Source: Clostridiaceae bacterium
Lineage (GTDB): Bacteria; Bacillota; Clostridia; DSM-8532
Length of the DNA stretch: 64,000 nt
Direction of reading: 5' to 3'
NCBI GenBank assembly: GCA_012521705.1
Contig: JAAYLX010000001.1
Location: 34,156 to 98,155 of the forward strand
Part shown: piece by piece, positions 18,435 to 27,942 of the stretch
Position numbering within the stretch: the first letter of the stretch is position 1
How the letters are laid out: every line of letters starts with the position of its first letter
Made by a program: the position numbers and the translations under genes
The notes under the pieces: generated by a model
Databases searched by the model: none
Told to the model about the DNA's origin: nothing
The model's input: only the letters and a program-made list of their open reading frames with translations

Positions 18435-19667
18435 TCAAGGCTTTATGCTCTCTTTGCTTTCTCCGTGTTTTACAAAAGCCATGCACAAAATTGCCAGCGC
18501 AAAAGCAATGGCTGCATAGATGAACAACGAGTTGTAATTCCCTACAAAGTCCCTTATCCATCCAAAGAGGACAGGGCTTACTATTGCGGCGCTGAAGGAA
18601 AAGAAGTAATAGTACCCTGTATATTTGCCTATGTCTTTCCATTTCGCCATCTCCACCACCATGGGCAGAGAATTTATGTTAACACAAGCCCAGAATGCTC
18701 CCCCAATCAGAAGCAGTATCCTCAGAATCCAAACATTTTCGGTAAACAGCATGGCCGGAAATAAAACCATGACTCCTGTCAGACCAGTCAGTATAGTTTT
18801 TCTTCTTCCTGCTTTTGAACCAATTATTCCTGCGGGGATGGAGAAGAACAGGAAAGTAATTGAAAACATCCCCAGCAAGAGTGAAGCATCACCGGCGGTC
18901 AGGTAATTTCCTGACGCATCTTTCAGAGTATTGGTAACATAGAGGCTGAAAAATGTCTCAACCGCATTATATCCGCAGAACCAAAAGAATATGGCAAACA
19001 GAATTAATATAAGGCTCACTTTTTTTGCGCCTTTTTCAGGGGAATCTTTCTTTTCTGTTTTTTCGGCGCCTTCTTCATTCGTTGCTTCTATTCTGTATTT
19101 GTTTTCATTTACAAAGAGTTTTAGAATCAATAACGATATGAGCATGACGGCGGCACTTGTGATGAAGGGTAGAGGCATGCCCCCTATTTTGAAAAGCATT
19201 CCTCCCATAAAGAATGAAAAAAGGCTTCCCGCTCCACCCATGAAATTGATAATGCCGTTTGCCTGGCTTCGCAGAGGTGGAGGTGTTATATCAGGCATCA
19301 GTGCCACCACCGGAGCTCGCCATGTGGACATTACAAAATTGAAAATTATAACTACCACCATTAAGGTTGCTAAAGATCCTGTAAAAGGGATCAATGCGAA
19401 GGCAACCGCGCAAATGGGAATTCCTGCCAGTATATAGGGCATTCTTCGTCCTAATCTTGTAACGGTTTTATCAGAGAGTGCCCCGAAAATTGGCTGAAAT
19501 ACCACGCCAAATATATTGTCAAAGGTCATTACAAATCCTATCAGCAGAGTACTTGTTAAATACCTCTCCAACAAAATGGGAACATAAGTGTTGTACATGG
19601 ACCATGCAAGGGAACTTGCAAAGAACCCGAAGCCGATTAAAAATGTGTGTTTGTAATTTAATTTCAT
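18435..19667 (-). CDS. MFS transporter
   Basis: 12-TM-like ORF, GALSDKTVTRLGRRMPYI MFS motif; ATG overlaps the gdpd stop (TAATG). Confidence 0.85.
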   Translation of the reverse strand: MKLNYKHTFLIGFGFFASSLAWSMYNTYVPILLERYLTSTLLIGFVMTFDNIFGVVFQPIFGALSDKTVTRLGRRMPYILAGIPICAVAFALIPFTGSLATLMVVVIIFNFVMSTWRAPVVALMPDITPPPLRSQANGIINFMGGAGSLFSFFMGGMLFKIGGMPLPFITSAAVMLISLLILKLFVNENKYRIEATNEEGAEKTEKKDSPEKGAKKVSLILILFAIFFWFCGYNAVETFFSLYVTNTLKDASGNYLTAGDASLLLGMFSITFLFFSIPAGIIGSKAGRRKTILTGLTGVMVLFPAMLFTENVWILRILLLIGGAFWACVNINSLPMVVEMAKWKDIGKYTGYYYFFSFSAAIVSPVLFGWIRDFVGNYNSLFIYAAIAFALAILCMAFVKHGESKESIKP

Positions 19668-20419
19668 TAATTTTTCCTCCTGCGTTTGTTTTGAAGCATA
19701 TTCCTGGTCCTCACTGCGGCATCCGGACAATCGGTAATAATCGCGTCCACACCTTCTTTTACCAGCCATGCAATATGCTCTTTATCGTTTACAGTCCAGG
19801 TATGTATTTTCACATTGTGTTTTTTGCATCCCTCCACAGTTTCAGGGACCATCAGAGTGAGGTAGTAGGGATGTATAGCCTCAGCTTTCAAATGACATGC
19901 GTAAAGGCAGGGATCAATCATTGCCTCCGTATAAAGTATTCCTATATTCGCCCTTGGCTCTATCTGTTTGACAAGTTTTATGCTATAGTGATTAAAGGAC
20001 GAAAAAATGACTTTGTCTCTCATATTCAGACTGTTGACAAGTTCAATTGCCTTTTTTTCAATATTCCGGTACATTATCCTGTCTGTTTTAAGTTCGATAT
20101 TGACAGTCAGATCATAATCCTGGGCATATTCCAAAACTTGCAACAGAGTAGGAATTCTGGCAGGGGAAAATCTGCTGAACCCTTTGGAGAAGTCAAGTTC
20201 TGACAATTGCTTGAGGGTTTTATCAATTATGCGGCCGGTTCCGTCGGAGCACCTGTCCACAGTTTCGTCATGAGCAACCACCAAGTGACCGTCCTTTGTA
20301 AGATGGACATCCAGTTCAAAGCCATCCGCTCCCATTTCCCGAGCGAGCTGGAATGCCTGCATTGTGTTTTCAGGAGCGTAGGCGGAAGCGCCTCTGTGGG
20401 CCCAAATTTTGGTCTTCAT
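19667..20419 (-). CDS. Glycerophosphodiester phosphodiesterase
   Basis: WAHRGASAYAPENTMQAFQLAREMGADGFELDVHLTKDGHLVVAHDETVDR. Confidence 0.93.
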   Translation of the reverse strand: MKTKIWAHRGASAYAPENTMQAFQLAREMGADGFELDVHLTKDGHLVVAHDETVDRCSDGTGRIIDKTLKQLSELDFSKGFSRFSPARIPTLLQVLEYAQDYDLTVNIELKTDRIMYRNIEKKAIELVNSLNMRDKVIFSSFNHYSIKLVKQIEPRANIGILYTEAMIDPCLYACHLKAEAIHPYYLTLMVPETVEGCKKHNVKIHTWTVNDKEHIAWLVKEGVDAIITDCPDAAVRTRNMLQNKRRRKN

Positions 20420-20598
20420 AAGCCAAGCTTCACCTGCTTTATGTTTGAACCTTTTTATATATTTTTTTATGCTTAATAAATTATATTTACCTTTTAGCGC
20501 AATGTGAAAACAATTATTATTTTGAAGTTATGTCTCAGAAATGAAATAAACCGTCCGTCATTTGCGCAACTTAGAACTGCAACCAAGGAGGCTTCTTT

Positions 20599-21951
20599 AT
20601 GAACAATACTGACAAATTGGGACATGAAAGTGTCGGAAAGTTAATTATGTCACTGTCTGTACCTGCTATTGCAGGACAGATTGTAAATATGCTCTATAAC
20701 ATCGTTGACAGGATATATATAGGCCACATGCCCCGTGTAGGGGGAATTGCCCTCACAGGTGTCGGTATTACCTTCCCGATAATAATGCTTATTACTGCAT
20801 TTAGTTCACTGATAGGAATGGGCGGCGCCCCGAGAGCAGCCATCAAACTTGGGGAAAACAGAAAAAACGAGGCTGAGAATATTTTAGGTAATTGCATCAC
20901 TGCCCTGCTTTTAGTGTCTGTCGTTCTGACCGCAGTTTTTTTATATTTTGGAGAAAGTCTTTTGTGGTTCTTCGGGGCAAGCGGAGAGACAATTTCCTAT
21001 GCTCTGGATTACCTTAATGTATACGTTATTGGCACTGTTTTTGTCCAGTTGTCATTGGGGCTTAATCCTTTTATTACAACCCAGGGACATGCCAAAACAA
21101 GTATGTTTACTGTTGTGATAGGAGCGGTTGTCAATATAATTTTAGACCCTGTTTTTATTTTCACCCTGGACATGGGGGTTAAAGGGGCGGCTCTTGCTAC
21201 GATAATTTCCCAGGCTGTTTCGGCGGTTTGGGTTACAATGTTTCTTACCAGTAAGAAGTCGGTTCTGAAAATAAGAAAGTGCAATATGAAGCTGGATAAT
21301 AAAATAATGACCCCGGTATTGTTTCTGGGAATGTCTCCGTTCATTATGGGAAGTACCGACAGCCTATTGAATATTACTTTTAATACTTCCCTGCAAAAAT
21401 ACGGAGGGGATATGGCTGTGGGAGCCATGACTATTATGGGCAGCTTAAAGCAGATTCTGTATCTTCCGGTCGTAGGCCTTACACAAGGCGCGCAGCCGAT
21501 AATAAGCTATAATTACGGTGCAAAAAACAATCATCGTGTAAGGAAAGCTATAAAAATACTTCTTGTATCCAGCATGAGCTATGCGATCATATTCTGGCTT
21601 CTTATGATGCTTGCACCAAGGACTTTTGTTTCTGTGTTCAATAAAGAAGACCCTCAATTGATAGAGTTAACTGTTTGGGCAATGAGGATTTTTATGTCAT
21701 CCGCTTTTTTGATAGCAGCCCAGATTGCATGTCAGCAGACGTTTATAGCCATAGGGCAGGCGAAAATCTCAGTTTTCCTTGCACTATTGAGAAAAATGGT
21801 CCTCCTGATTCCTTCCATACTTATACTGCCTGTATTTTTCGCGGATAAAACCTTTGCCGTATTTCTCGCAGAGCCTGTTTCGGATGTAATCGCAGTAACT
21901 GTGACTGTGAGCCTGTTTGCAATCCGGTATAAACAGCTATTGACCGATTAA
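20599..21951 (+). CDS. MATE family efflux transporter
   Basis: VPAIAGQIVNMLYNIVDRIYIGH..; 450-aa polytopic protein. Confidence 0.92.
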   Translation: MNNTDKLGHESVGKLIMSLSVPAIAGQIVNMLYNIVDRIYIGHMPRVGGIALTGVGITFPIIMLITAFSSLIGMGGAPRAAIKLGENRKNEAENILGNCITALLLVSVVLTAVFLYFGESLLWFFGASGETISYALDYLNVYVIGTVFVQLSLGLNPFITTQGHAKTSMFTVVIGAVVNIILDPVFIFTLDMGVKGAALATIISQAVSAVWVTMFLTSKKSVLKIRKCNMKLDNKIMTPVLFLGMSPFIMGSTDSLLNITFNTSLQKYGGDMAVGAMTIMGSLKQILYLPVVGLTQGAQPIISYNYGAKNNHRVRKAIKILLVSSMSYAIIFWLLMMLAPRTFVSVFNKEDPQLIELTVWAMRIFMSSAFLIAAQIACQQTFIAIGQAKISVFLALLRKMVLLIPSILILPVFFADKTFAVFLAEPVSDVIAVTVTVSLFAIRYKQLLTD

Positions 21952-22078
21952 GAGAACGGTGACAAAATATGAACTGTGCCCTGGGCTGATTTGCCAAGTA
22001 CAGCGGTCTGGGGTAAAATTAAGAAAAAATTGGTTTAAGAACGGCAAGATATTGTGACTTTTAAAGGCAGGGATATTT

Positions 22079-23002
22079 ATGGATAAACCGGTACTGGTAA
22101 TAATGGCTGCAGGAATGGGGAGCAGGTATGGAGGCCTGAAGCAGATAGACCCCATAGATGACCAGGGCCATATTATTATGGACTTTTCTGTCTATGACGC
22201 AATCAGAGCAGGATTCCAAAAAGTTGTTTTTATTATTAAGAGAGAGAACCTTGAAATCTTCAAAGAAAAAATTGGCGACAGAATAAAAGATCATATTGAA
22301 GTTGAGTATGTTTTCCAGGATATTGACAATATTCCGGAAGGCTTTAGCGTTCCTGAGGGAAGGACAAAGCCCTGGGGCACCGGTCACGCCGTAGTGAGCT
22401 GTCATGGGAAAATTAAGGGGCCCTTTGCAGTTATTAATGCTGACGATTTTTACGGAAGGCATGCCTTCTCTATGATATATGATTTTCTTTCCAACAACAA
22501 AGACCAGGATAAATACAGCTATGCCATGGTGGGGTATATACTTGAGAATACCCTTACTGAATACGGTTATGTTTCAAGAGGGGTCTGCACAACAAACAGT
22601 GAGGGAAAGCTGATTGGTATAACCGAAAGAATCAGGATTGAGAAAAAAGAAGGCGGCAAGGCTTATTACACTGAAGATAACGGATTAAGCTGGGTACCCG
22701 TCGATAATGACAGTATAGTTTCAATGAATATGTGGGGGTTTACTCAAAGTATGCTGGATGAACTCAAAAACAGGTTCAGAACATTTTTTGAGGTAATTGT
22801 TCCCCAAAATCCGCTTAAAGCTGAATACTATCTGCCCGAAGTTGTGGGACAACTTCTGAAAGAGGAAAAAGCCGAGGTCCAGGTGCTCAAATCACTGGAC
22901 AGATGGTATGGCGTGACCTACAAGGAAGACAAGGAAATGGTGGTAAGCGCCATTGAAAAAATGAAAAGAAATGGAATATACCCTGATAAACTGTGGGATT
23001 AG
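22079..23002 (+). CDS. Sugar nucleotidyltransferase-like protein
   Basis: VIMAAGMGSRYGGLKQIDPID nucleotide-binding motif; INADDFYG. Confidence 0.85.
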   Translation: MDKPVLVIMAAGMGSRYGGLKQIDPIDDQGHIIMDFSVYDAIRAGFQKVVFIIKRENLEIFKEKIGDRIKDHIEVEYVFQDIDNIPEGFSVPEGRTKPWGTGHAVVSCHGKIKGPFAVINADDFYGRHAFSMIYDFLSNNKDQDKYSYAMVGYILENTLTEYGYVSRGVCTTNSEGKLIGITERIRIEKKEGGKAYYTEDNGLSWVPVDNDSIVSMNMWGFTQSMLDELKNRFRTFFEVIVPQNPLKAEYYLPEVVGQLLKEEKAEVQVLKSLDRWYGVTYKEDKEMVVSAIEKMKRNGIYPDKLWD

Positions 23003-23070
23003 CACCTTAAATATAAAGGTATCAGGGTATCTCCTGCGGTTTTACTTCTGTGATGAAATCAGTATTATAG

Positions 23071-23100
23071 GGCTGCAACATTTTATTATTGTTTGCAGCC
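23071..23100. terminator. Bidirectional terminator between convergent genes
   Basis: ggctgcaa...ttgcagcc flanked by A/T-rich runs. Confidence 0.6.
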
Positions 23101-23105
23101 TTTAA

Positions 23106-23587
23106 TTATTGGGCTACTGCATTCAAATGACAATTTGAAATGCATACTGCACAATCCTTGATATAGACAGGTATCACCCTCACAAAATAGTGGCAGAAGC
23201 ATGGAAAACTGTTCTTGCAGCAGAAACTCAGCCTGAACATATGAGAGAGTTTTTCTTTCCTGTCAATGATGTCATAAACCCAGTTGCCCATAAGGCTTTC
23301 AAAGTTGCCGTTGCATGAGCGGTAAAGGACAAACTCCAGCTGAGCTGTTCCTTTCTCGTTTTTGGGCACAAAGAAAAGGTTGCAGGTAAACAAGATTCTT
23401 GTTGTCGGCCTATTAAGACATGTGGTGTCTATGGATATTATCCCAAGGGTTTTTGGGAGACATGTTCGGTGAGAGGTATATGCCAACGGTCTACTGTCGG
23501 GCACAGTAAAAGCAAACCCCTGTCCTGTACTGCATTCCATAATTATTTTGTCTGTCTTGCATGAACTTGTTCCACATTCAGTTAAAT
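23106..23587 (-). CDS. Cysteine-rich domain (possibly DUF4489-like), likely translated as a fusion with the upstream ORF; ATG at 23540 lies inside the homologous domain
   Basis: Aligns with 24193..24762 product along its length (RPTTRILF..PKNEKGTAQLEFVLYRSC..GNWVYDI..ISNCHL.AVAQ); open frame begins at the A10 run. Confidence 0.6.
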
Positions 23588-24088
23588 GTTTTTTTTTTCA
23601 ATTTCGACGGTAATATGTTGTTGTTCCTCAAAGTCATTAACTTCCTCTTCATCATGTTTTTCAAATTCTGTTTCTTTTTCTGCATCTGTTACGGATTCAT
23701 CTATTTCGCTTCCCATGTATTCATCGGCCGGATAATATTTTTCGGAGGTATCATAAATAGGGGCATTCAGAAAGCTGTTAATATCATAATCTTCCACCGG
23801 AAGTATATCTTTTTTTCTGATTTTCTCTTCTTCCTTTGCGGTAAGTATTTCAGGTTCATGCACATAGTATAATTCCCCGGAAACTTCATTGACGGGCTCA
23901 TCTATAACGGTTTTTGTTTCGGTTTTACTATTAGTTGAAATATTGGTTGTAATATTTGTTGTTATATTATTTTCAGTTTGAATGGAAGAGGAGCTGGAAC
24001 TTTTACCACACACCATTGTGGTCCAGCCTACATAGTTTTCGAAATACTTTTCCCACATTTCTTCCCATTTTATTCTCTTCGCTTTCAT
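23582..24088 (-). CDS. Hypothetical acidic protein with Ser/Thr/Asn-rich segment; candidate 5' part of a frameshift fusion
   Basis: RBS ggaggt before ATG 24088; ends VEIEKKNI* at an A10 run. Confidence 0.6.
   Translation of the reverse strand: MKAKRIKWEEMWEKYFENYVGWTTMVCGKSSSSSSIQTENNITTNITTNISTNSKTETKTVIDEPVNEVSGELYYVHEPEILTAKEEEKIRKKDILPVEDYDINSFLNAPIYDTSEKYYPADEYMGSEIDESVTDAEKETEFEKHDEEEVNDFEEQQHITVEIEKKNI
23588..23598 (-). other. Slippery A10-C run containing A_AAA_AAC heptamer
   Basis: Minus strand reads GAA AAA AAA AAC ATT TAA; -1 frame is open only from this run onward. Confidence 0.6.
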
Positions 24089-24156
24089 GATAAGGCACCT
24101 CCGGCATTCTTTACTAATCATTTTATGCCGTGGTGGCAGAAAGGTTATATATTAAG

Positions 24157-24185
24157 TGACGGCTAATCAGAAAGATTAGCCGTCA
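24157..24185 (-). terminator. 12-bp perfect hairpin downstream of cysteine-rich gene
   Basis: tgacggctaatc-agaaa-gattagccgtca. Confidence 0.55.
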
Positions 24186-24192
24186 GAACCCC

Positions 24193-24762
24193 TTAATGAC
24201 CCTGAGCAAAAACAGCAAGCTGGCAATTTGTCACGCAGATAGTGGCATCCTTAACGAATACCGGTCTGCATTTAACTATGTAGGTACAGCATCCCGGGCA
24301 AGTGCTGCAGTCACAATAGTCAAAGCAGAAGGATTTAGCAAATTTGTCGTCGTCCTCAATTTCGTAATTCCATGTGCCAATTACGCATTCAGGGAAGTCC
24401 TTGCAGCATCTTACAAGGTCGAATTCCAACTGAGCATGACCGTCATTGTCAGGGATAAAGTGGATTATGCTCGAGAATTCAATCTTGACTTTAGGTCTGC
24501 ACAGACATGAGGTGTCCACTGTTACGTTGGCAACTGTTTTGGGAGTGCAGATACATGTTGCGTTTTCTTCCTTGCTGTTGCTGCAGTTTGCTGAGAAAGT
24601 AAATCCTCCGCCGTTTCCACATTCAAAGAGTATGGGCTTCGGAAGAGGATGGCCCGGCTCGCAGCATTTTGCACATCCGCAGTCATGATCGTCCTTTTTG
24701 TAATCATCTTTCCTGTCGTCTTTCTTGTAATCGTCTTTTTCGTACTTATCGTATTCTGGCAT
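24193..24762 (-). CDS. Cysteine-rich protein with Lys/Asp-repeat N-terminus (possibly DUF4489 family)
   Basis: MPEYDKYEKDDYKKDDRKDDYKKDDHDCGCAKCCEPG; paralogous to 23106 product; RBS gaggt. Confidence 0.7.
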   Translation of the reverse strand: MPEYDKYEKDDYKKDDRKDDYKKDDHDCGCAKCCEPGHPLPKPILFECGNGGGFTFSANCSNSKEENATCICTPKTVANVTVDTSCLCRPKVKIEFSSIIHFIPDNDGHAQLEFDLVRCCKDFPECVIGTWNYEIEDDDKFAKSFCFDYCDCSTCPGCCTYIVKCRPVFVKDATICVTNCQLAVFAQGH

Positions 24763-25065
24763 TATATTTAACCTCATTATGTTTGTCCTAATTTCATAAT
24801 ATTCTTTGGTAAATTTTTGGTTACATCATCCTGATAATTACAGACAAGTTTAATTCTAAAAAATTTTTTAAAATAGTTGGGAATACCTTAGTATTTTATG
24901 TTGAAAATAAACAGGTAAGATGTTATTATGATGCTGCTGTATTTTTTTTTAATAGTATCTGGACGTGGGCGGTCGGCTGCACGTTCTTCTTATGTCCGAA
25001 ACAAATAAGCCTTTTTTTCTTGCTGGTGACAGCGGTTTATTATTGGTTAGGAAGGAAGGTAATAA

Positions 25066-26985
25066 ATGAATAGAGGAGAACTCTTGAGAAGATGGACTAT
25101 TGAGAAGTCCGAAGAATTATATGGTATAAAGAACTGGGGGGCCGGTTATTTTTCAATTTCCGAAAACGGCGAGGTTATGATTAACCCTTATAAAGAGAAT
25201 AATAAAGCTGCCATTAGCATTATGGATATCATTTCCGGCATAAGGGAACGTGGCATGGATATGCCTGTTCTGTTACGTATAGAAAATCTACTGGACGCTC
25301 AGATTTCATATCTTAACAATTCCTTTGCGGATGCTATGAAAAAGCTGAATTACAAAGGTGTATACCGTGGAGTTTACCCAATCAAGGTAAATCAGCAGCA
25401 GCAGGTTGTTGAAGAAGTGACAAAATTTGGCCAGAGATATCATCATGGTCTTGAAGTGGGCAGTAAAGCCGAACTCATCGCTGCTCTTGCGGTTATGAAG
25501 GATAAGGAAGCCTGCCTTATATGTAATGGATATAAAGACGAAGAGTTTATAGACCTTGGCCTGTATGCTGTAAAAATGGGATTCAAGCTCTTCTTTGTGA
25601 TAGAGATGCCCGGTGAGGCTGATATAATACTTGAACGTTCACGCGCATTGGGGATTGAACCAAATATCGGGATACGAATCAAACTGGCGGCAAGAGCCGG
25701 TGGCCACTGGACCGAATCAGGCGGAGACAGAAGTATCTTTGGCCTGAGCATGTCTGAAGTCATATCCCTTGTGGATATGCTCAAAGAAAACAATATGCTC
25801 AACTGCGTTAAATTGCTGCATTATCATTTGGGATCCCAGATACCGAATATTCGGGATATTCGTGCTGCAGTAATTGAGGCTGCCCGTGTTTATGCCGAAC
25901 TGGTCAGGGAAGGTGCCCCCATGGGTTATCTTGATCTGGGTGGCGGACTTGCAGTGGACTATGACGGTTCAAATACCAATTACACAAACAGCCGCAACTA
26001 TACTGTTGAAGAATATTGTACAGACATAGTGGAAGCGGTAATGGCAACGCTTGATCCCTTTGAAATACCCCATCCTGTAATTATTACTGAATCGGGAAGA
26101 ACTACTGTCGCTTACCATTCTGTTTTGATTTTCAATGTTCTTGATGTGGCAAGATTTGAGGAATACGAAATTCCGGCAACGTTGGATGAGGATATGCCTG
26201 AACAGATAAAGAATCTGTTTGATGTATGGAAAAGCCTGACGCTTAAGAATATACAGGAATGCTACAACGACGCGCTGTATTACAGGGATGTTATCCGTGA
26301 AATGTTTAAGCATGGAACCATAAGTCTCAGAGACAGGGCATTTTCAGAAAAGATTTTCTGGAATATTATCCATAAGATAGCCAAGGAGAAATCCAAGCTT
26401 AAAAATCCTCCTCCGGATCTGGGTGAAATTGAAAGCGCAATTGCGGATATTTACTACTGCAATTTCTCCGTATTCCAGTCCATTCCGGACAGTTGGGCAA
26501 TCGATCAGCTCTTTCCCATCATGCCGCTGCACCGTTTGCTTGAGGAACCTAAGAACAATGCAGTAATTGCTGATATCACCTGCGATTGTGACGGTAAGAT
26601 AGATCATTTCATAGATCTTCACGATGTACGTAATACCTTGCCGCTGCATGATGTAAACAATGGGGATGATTATTACCTTGGAGTATTCCTGGTTGGAGCA
26701 TATCAGGAAACTTTGGGTGACCTCCATAACCTGTTTGGCGATACAAATGTGGTGAGTGTAAAAATAAGCCCGGATGGCAGTTTTGATTTCGTCAGAGAAA
26801 TTCACGGTGACAGTGTGGCGGATGTGTTGGCATATTCTGAATATGAACCCAGTTATATGCTTGTAAAGTTCAGAGAAAAAGCTGAGCAAGCAGTACGTGA
26901 AGGATTAATTACAGCAAGCGAGAGAAAGAATATCGTGCAGGCTTATGATGAAGGCATGCGCGGATATACTTATTACGAACGCTAA
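25066..26985 (+). CDS. speA: Biosynthetic arginine decarboxylase
   Basis: GVYRGVYPIKVNQQQQVVEEV (PLP lysine region), LGSQIPNIRDI, YLDLGGGLAVDYDG. Confidence 0.95.
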   Translation: MNRGELLRRWTIEKSEELYGIKNWGAGYFSISENGEVMINPYKENNKAAISIMDIISGIRERGMDMPVLLRIENLLDAQISYLNNSFADAMKKLNYKGVYRGVYPIKVNQQQQVVEEVTKFGQRYHHGLEVGSKAELIAALAVMKDKEACLICNGYKDEEFIDLGLYAVKMGFKLFFVIEMPGEADIILERSRALGIEPNIGIRIKLAARAGGHWTESGGDRSIFGLSMSEVISLVDMLKENNMLNCVKLLHYHLGSQIPNIRDIRAAVIEAARVYAELVREGAPMGYLDLGGGLAVDYDGSNTNYTNSRNYTVEEYCTDIVEAVMATLDPFEIPHPVIITESGRTTVAYHSVLIFNVLDVARFEEYEIPATLDEDMPEQIKNLFDVWKSLTLKNIQECYNDALYYRDVIREMFKHGTISLRDRAFSEKIFWNIIHKIAKEKSKLKNPPPDLGEIESAIADIYYCNFSVFQSIPDSWAIDQLFPIMPLHRLLEEPKNNAVIADITCDCDGKIDHFIDLHDVRNTLPLHDVNNGDDYYLGVFLVGAYQETLGDLHNLFGDTNVVSVKISPDGSFDFVREIHGDSVADVLAYSEYEPSYMLVKFREKAEQAVREGLITASERKNIVQAYDEGMRGYTYYER

Positions 26986-27017
26986 ACAGAGGAACTAAAA
27001 ATTATATTGTTATTTTT

Positions 27018-27058
27018 GGCCGGCAATGACATAAGCTATATGTTGATTGCCGGTTTTA
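27018..27058 (+). terminator. Intrinsic terminator
   Basis: ccggcaat...attgccgg followed by ttttattt. Confidence 0.65.
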
Positions 27059-27158
27059 TTTATTTAACTTTCAATTGGAATACATTGGAAGAAAAGTACA
27101 GGATTTTTAATGTATGTGATATAATTTTATAAGTAATAACTAAGAAAAGGGTGATCGT

Positions 27159-27881
27159 GTGGATATTCAGAAATTGAGAGAGATTATCGACTCGTCCGAC
27201 AACATAGTTTTTTTTGGTGGGGCAGGAGTATCTACAGCAAGTAACATTCCCGATTTCAGAAGTGCCGACGGACTTTACAGCGAAAAGACAAACACCCATT
27301 ATTCACCCGAAGAAATGCTTTCTCATGACTTCTTTATTTCTCATACAAAGGAATTCTTTAATTTTTACAGATCCAAAATGATATACCGGGACGCAAAACC
27401 AAATGATGCCCATATTACACTGGCCAAATTAGAAAAAGCCGGAAAACTGAAAGCGGTTATTACCCAGAATATTGACGGACTTCATCAAATGGCGGGAAGC
27501 CAGAACGTTCTTGAGCTTCATGGCTCTGTACACAGAAATTACTGCATGAAATGCGGAAAGTTTTTTGATTTGGATTATATCTTAAGTACTGATGATATTC
27601 CCAAATGTGATAATTGTGGAGGAACAGTCAAACCAGATGTTGTGTTGTATCAGGAAAGCCTTGACTACGATGTACTGGAATCCTCCATTAATTATATATC
27701 CAAAGCTGATGTTTTCATTGTCGGAGGAACTTCCCTGTCGGTATATCCGGCAGCCGGTCTTGTAAACTACTACAGTGGTAATAAAATGATATTGGTTAAC
27801 AAAACTCCGACAGCCTATGACAACAGAGCTGACCTTATTTATTATGGCAATATTGCTGAAATATTCAAAGACATAGGATAA
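27159..27881 (+). CDS. NAD-dependent protein deacylase (sirtuin)
   Basis: GGAGVSTASNIPDFRSADGLY; TQNIDGLHQMAGSQNVLELHGSV; CMKC..CDNCGG zinc site. Confidence 0.95.
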   Translation: MDIQKLREIIDSSDNIVFFGGAGVSTASNIPDFRSADGLYSEKTNTHYSPEEMLSHDFFISHTKEFFNFYRSKMIYRDAKPNDAHITLAKLEKAGKLKAVITQNIDGLHQMAGSQNVLELHGSVHRNYCMKCGKFFDLDYILSTDDIPKCDNCGGTVKPDVVLYQESLDYDVLESSINYISKADVFIVGGTSLSVYPAAGLVNYYSGNKMILVNKTPTAYDNRADLIYYGNIAEIFKDIG

Positions 27882-27942
27882 TAACAAAGACTAACATCAT
27901 AAGGATTTTAATTTCATCTTCATTACTGCGGGGGACAGATCA

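Noticed and set aside
19478-20203. 241-aa plus-strand ORF antisense to gdpd/MFS
   Set aside because: Shadow ORF over two well-supported minus-strand genes.
26344-26889. 181-aa minus-strand ORF inside speA
   Set aside because: Antisense shadow of a conserved enzyme gene; no independent support.
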